The position numbers and the translations under genes were made by a program. This document shows positions 61,405 to 64,000 of a DNA stretch of 64,000 nt, one piece after another. Numbering within the stretch: the first letter of the stretch is position 1; each line of letters begins with the position of its first letter. Source of the DNA: JBELHR01 sp049607205 (GTDB taxonomy: Bacteria > Bacteroidota > Bacteroidia > Flavobacteriales > Flavobacteriaceae); NCBI GenBank assembly GCA_049607205.1, contig JBMYWH010000010.1:6287-70286 (forward strand), written 5' to 3'. The notes below the pieces were generated by a model, which was not told where the DNA came from, did no database searches, and saw only the letters and a list, made by a program, of their open reading frames with translations.

Positions 61405-62751
61405 ATGATTTCTTTAACTGAGCTAAATGCTATCTCACCAATTGACGGTCGTTACCGTTCTAAGACACAATCTTTATCTCCATACTTCTCAGAAGAAGCT
61501 CTGATTCAATACAGAGTGCGTATAGAGATTGAATACTTCATTGCTTTATGTGAAATTCCTTTACCTCAATTAGAAGGTTTTGACGCCAACTTATTTGAAG
61601 ACTTGAGAAAAATCTATACAGAATTTACTCCTGAAGATGCTCAAGCCATAAAGAACATTGAATCGGTAACCAACCACGATGTGAAAGCCGTTGAATATTT
61701 CATTAAAGAAAAATTTGATGCACTAGGATTGGAAAACGAAAAGGAGTTTATCCATTTTGGACTGACTTCTCAGGACATTAATAATACTGCAATTCCATTA
61801 TCAATCAAAGAAGCCTTAGAGGACATTTACTATCCTCACTTGGATGAGTTAACTGCTAAACTTGCAGATTTAGCCATTGAGTGGCAAGATGTTCCTATGC
61901 TCGCTAGAACCCATGGACAACCTGCTTCTCCTACACGTTTAGGAAAAGAGCTTTTCGTCTTTGTAGAGCGAATTAACCAGCAAGTTTATCATTTACAAAA
62001 CACACCAATTGCAGCAAAATTCGGGGGAGCTACAGGGAACTTTAATGCGCATCATGTTGCTTATCCTAATATTGATTGGAAAGAATTCGGAACTCATTTT
62101 GTAGAAGACATCCTGGGATTACACCATTCTTTCCCTACAACACAAATTGAACACTATGACCATATGGCAGCTGGTTTTGACGCCTTAAAGCGAATCAACA
62201 CCATCTTGATCGATTTAGATCGTGACATATGGACCTATATCTCTAATGATTATTTCAAACAAAAAATTAAAAAAGGAGAAGTAGGATCATCTGCAATGCC
62301 TCATAAAGTAAATCCAATTGACTTCGAAAATTCTGAAGGAAATTTAGGAATAGCAAACGCTTTGTTTGAGCACTTATCTGCGAAACTACCTGTTTCCAGA
62401 CTACAACGCGATTTAACAGATTCTACCGTTTTAAGAAATGTTGGAATTCCGCTAGCCCACACCTTGATTAGTTTTGCATCAACCCTTAAAGGATTGAATA
62501 AGTTGATCATCAATGAAGCCGCTTTTGCAAAAGATTTGGAAAACAATTGGGCGGTTGTGGCCGAGGCTATTCAAACCATTTTAAGAAGAGAAGCATATCC
62601 TAATCCTTATGAGGCCTTAAAAGGTTTGACCAGAACCAATGAGGGAATTACTCAGGATACTATTGCTAGTTTTATTGAAACTCTAGAGGTTTCCGATGCG
62701 ATCAAACAAGAACTTAAACAAATTACTCCTTCATCTTATACAGGTATTTAA
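61405..62751 (+). CDS. purB: Adenylosuccinate lyase
   Basis: Acts twice in purine synthesis, splitting adenylosuccinate and SAICAR. Residues near the N-terminus read LNAISPIDGRYRSKTQ, as in the family, and the signature GSSAMPHKVNPIDFENSEGN contains the catalytic Ser loop. The His in TNHDVKAVEYFI and ARTHGQPASPT are also typical. From ATG 61405 the length is 448 residues, matching E. coli-type PurB. The next gene starts on its last base. Confidence 0.98.
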   Translation: MISLTELNAISPIDGRYRSKTQSLSPYFSEEALIQYRVRIEIEYFIALCEIPLPQLEGFDANLFEDLRKIYTEFTPEDAQAIKNIESVTNHDVKAVEYFIKEKFDALGLENEKEFIHFGLTSQDINNTAIPLSIKEALEDIYYPHLDELTAKLADLAIEWQDVPMLARTHGQPASPTRLGKELFVFVERINQQVYHLQNTPIAAKFGGATGNFNAHHVAYPNIDWKEFGTHFVEDILGLHHSFPTTQIEHYDHMAAGFDALKRINTILIDLDRDIWTYISNDYFKQKIKKGEVGSSAMPHKVNPIDFENSEGNLGIANALFEHLSAKLPVSRLQRDLTDSTVLRNVGIPLAHTLISFASTLKGLNKLIINEAAFAKDLENNWAVVAEAIQTILRREAYPNPYEALKGLTRTNEGITQDTIASFIETLEVSDAIKQELKQITPSSYTGI

Positions 62752-63119
62752 TGAGAACATGGATATTTCTAACGGTACTGATCTTAGGACTCAGTTCCTG
62801 TACCGATTCATCATTGGCTGACCCCAAGTCATTTAGACAAGGGGAGTTTATAATTCCCGCGTCAGAGAATTACTCACAGACGGATATTGTACGTGTGGAT
62901 TCTTTTCAAATAGAGACCTATGAAGGAAAGGTAGATACACTAGTGATTAATTGGATTAACAATTTTAAATACGATATAAGAATGCTTCATCCTAAAAGTG
63001 AAAGTGATAAGGATGTCACTCATGTACAGATCAAAAAGTTAAGAGAAGATTCTTATGATTTTGTGGCTACTATTGGATATACTAACTTTACGCAAAACGG
63101 AACGCTTCAAAAAAAATAA
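62751..63119 (+). CDS. Small lipoprotein (family often mis-named DNA topoisomerase IV)
   Basis: A 122-residue lipoprotein (signal ending LGLSSC, Cys17). VRVDSFQIETYEGKVDTLVI and NWINNFKYDIRMLHPKSE resemble a family in Flavobacteriia that stands beside terC and is sometimes named after topoisomerase IV by mistake; nothing topoisomerase-like is present. The ATG overlaps the purB stop, and terC follows after 3 bases. Function unknown. Confidence 0.75.
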   Translation: MRTWIFLTVLILGLSSCTDSSLADPKSFRQGEFIIPASENYSQTDIVRVDSFQIETYEGKVDTLVINWINNFKYDIRMLHPKSESDKDVTHVQIKKLREDSYDFVATIGYTNFTQNGTLQKK

Positions 63120-63122
63120 ATT

Positions 63123-63899
63123 ATGGAAATTTTTCTTCAGCTTGACACCTGGATTGCTTTGTTAACCTTGACTTTTTTAGAAATTGTTTTAGGAATAGAC
63201 AATATTATCTTCATTTCTATTGCTGCAGGGAAACTACCAGAAAACCAGGTCAAGAAAACCACCCAGCTTGGATTACTCCTAGCCATGGTTCTAAGAATTA
63301 TACTTCTTGGTTTTGTAACCTATCTAGCAGGACTTACCAAACCCATCTTTTCCATAGATTGGTCTTGGCTTAAGACCGATATCACTGGACAAGGACTTAT
63401 CCTGTTCATTGGTGGTTTATTTCTCTTGTACAAATCCACCTCTGAGATTAGAGAAAAGGTTGATCCAGATGCGCATCACCAGGATAAACCTAAAGGTTCC
63501 GTCAAAAAAGCGGTAATGTCAGCTGTTATTTTACAAATCGTAATGATTGATTTGGTCTTTTCTTTTGATTCGGTATTGACCGCGGTAGGAATGACCAATG
63601 GAGTTCAAGGTGCCTTGACGATTATGATTATCGCAGTGGTGATATCCATGATTATCATGATGGCCTTCGCAGTTCCTATCGGGAAGTTCGTCAACACACA
63701 TCCAAGTATTCAAATGTTAGCCCTGGCTTTCTTGATTTTAATTGGCTTTATGTTGATCACTGAAGCAGCACATTTATCCCATACCGAAGTTTTTGGCTCT
63801 CACGTAGGGGCTATTCCAAAAGGATACCTTTACTTTGCCATCGCTTTTTCACTAGGTGTAGAAGCCTTAAATATGAAAGTACGAAAGAACAAGAAATAA
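63123..63899 (+). CDS. TerC-family membrane protein
   Basis: A 258-residue protein with seven transmembrane segments and the TerC motifs LTFLEIVLGIDNIIFISI and ILQIVMIDLVFSFDSVLTAV, with Asp residues that are thought to bind metal ions. Family members include manganese exporters (Alx/MntX-like) that supply Mn to secreted enzymes. It is the last complete gene of the purB run, with the next gene 3 bases after its stop. The tellurite name is historical. Confidence 0.93.
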   Translation: MEIFLQLDTWIALLTLTFLEIVLGIDNIIFISIAAGKLPENQVKKTTQLGLLLAMVLRIILLGFVTYLAGLTKPIFSIDWSWLKTDITGQGLILFIGGLFLLYKSTSEIREKVDPDAHHQDKPKGSVKKAVMSAVILQIVMIDLVFSFDSVLTAVGMTNGVQGALTIMIIAVVISMIIMMAFAVPIGKFVNTHPSIQMLALAFLILIGFMLITEAAHLSHTEVFGSHVGAIPKGYLYFAIAFSLGVEALNMKVRKNKK

Positions 63900-63902
63900 T
63901 AA

Positions 63903-64000
63903 ATGAAATTCAAACACTACATAGCCTTATTCATGGTAGTCCTTATAGGGCTACCTTCTGCTGTGGAGTTTCACCACCTTGCCACTCATGAGCATGAAAT
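63903..64000 (+). CDS. Unknown secreted or membrane protein (3' truncated)
   Basis: An ATG 3 bases after the terC stop opens MKFKHYIALFMVVLIGLPSA, a signal peptide or N-terminal transmembrane segment. After it comes the His-rich EFHHLATHEHE, suggestive of metal binding, where the window ends. No domain can be assigned from 32 residues; the His-rich start would fit a secreted metal-related protein. Confidence 0.55.
   Translation, partial: MKFKHYIALFMVVLIGLPSAVEFHHLATHEHE

Noticed and set aside
62751..63119. Small lipoprotein as DNA topoisomerase IV
   Set aside because: 122 residues with a lipobox cannot be a topoisomerase; the label is a known misannotation pattern.
63123..63899. TerC gene as tellurite resistance
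   Set aside because: No other ter genes nearby, and family members are mostly ion transporters. Tellurite function is not supported.
1..64000. CRISPR, tRNA, rRNA, insertion sequences, prophage and classic defence genes
   Set aside because: I looked for repeat-spacer patterns, tRNA-like cloverleaf ends, transposase motifs and known defence domains and found none that I can support. A tRNA or small RNA scan with a covariance model would settle the RNA part.

Overview
The window is AT-rich, gene-dense chromosomal DNA from a member of the Bacteroidota, most likely order Flavobacteriales; I cannot fix the family from sequence alone. Evidence: many genes have the Bacteroidota-type -7 promoter element TAnnTTTG (or TAnnTTTA) just upstream, Shine-Dalgarno sequences are scarce, and lineage-typical genes are present (GldI-like isomerase, SecA of about 1,110 residues without a zinc tail, two-lipoyl-domain PdhC, the small lipoprotein next to TerC). 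About 63 protein genes are visible. I saw no tRNA, rRNA, CRISPR array, insertion sequence, phage gene or riboswitch, and no gene-free stretch longer than about 180 bases.

Layout. 1-3.3 kb: end of ftsH, a LUD-domain gene, cdsA, psd and a YceI-like lipoprotein (membrane quality control and phosphatidylethanolamine synthesis). 3.3-7.5 kb, minus strand: kynureninase, a phosphoserine phosphatase/phosphoglycerate dehydrogenase fusion, and a UbiA-like membrane protein. 7.5-14.4 kb, plus: glycine decarboxylase gcvP, pdhA-pdhC, a TlpA-like lipoprotein. 14.4-17.7 kb, minus: pta-ackA. 17.8-20 kb, plus: hutI-hutG. 20-23.8 kb, minus: a small exopolysaccharide operon (export protein, tyrosine autokinase, sugar transferase) whose first gene carries an in-frame stop codon. 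23.8-29 kb, plus: a methyltransferase, cobalamin adenosyltransferase, a small acidic protein and secA. 29-34 kb, minus: cysS-yidD-lgt and an ECF sigma/anti-sigma-like/DUF4097-like operon. 34-38 kb, plus: MeaB GTPase and a GT2/LAB_N/GT39 glycosyltransfer operon, facing a PAP2 phosphatase. 38-42.4 kb, minus: nrnA, gldI-like, an FKBP, a cyclophilin-FKBP fusion and PAP2. 42.5-45.4 kb, plus: a PhoD-like phosphatase, a five-repeat secreted protein, ndk. 45.4-46.8 kb, minus: recF and a DUF721/DciA-like gene. 46.9-52.9 kb, plus: a TPR protein, ribH, a small membrane protein, mutL, two rhomboids and an EEP-family protein. 53-54.5 kb, minus: a peptide-binding lipoprotein. 54.6-57.9 kb, plus: mtaB, a hydrolase, a lytic transglycosylase and a half-length TauE protein. 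57.9-60.7 kb, minus: an FMN oxygenase-like protein, mnmA and a MORN-repeat protein. 60.7-64 kb, plus: a helical-repeat protein, purB, a small lipoprotein, a TerC protein and the start of one more gene.

Most of the window is housekeeping, and I found no clear new defence or mobile system. The strongest unusual signals are the nonsense codon in the polysaccharide export gene, the SerB-SerA fusion, the cyclophilin-FKBP fusion beside the GldI-like gene, the GT2/double-LAB_N/GT39 cassette, the five-repeat secreted protein at 43.5 kb, the coiled-coil insertion in the sigma-operon protein, and a MutL whose nuclease motif looks degenerate.
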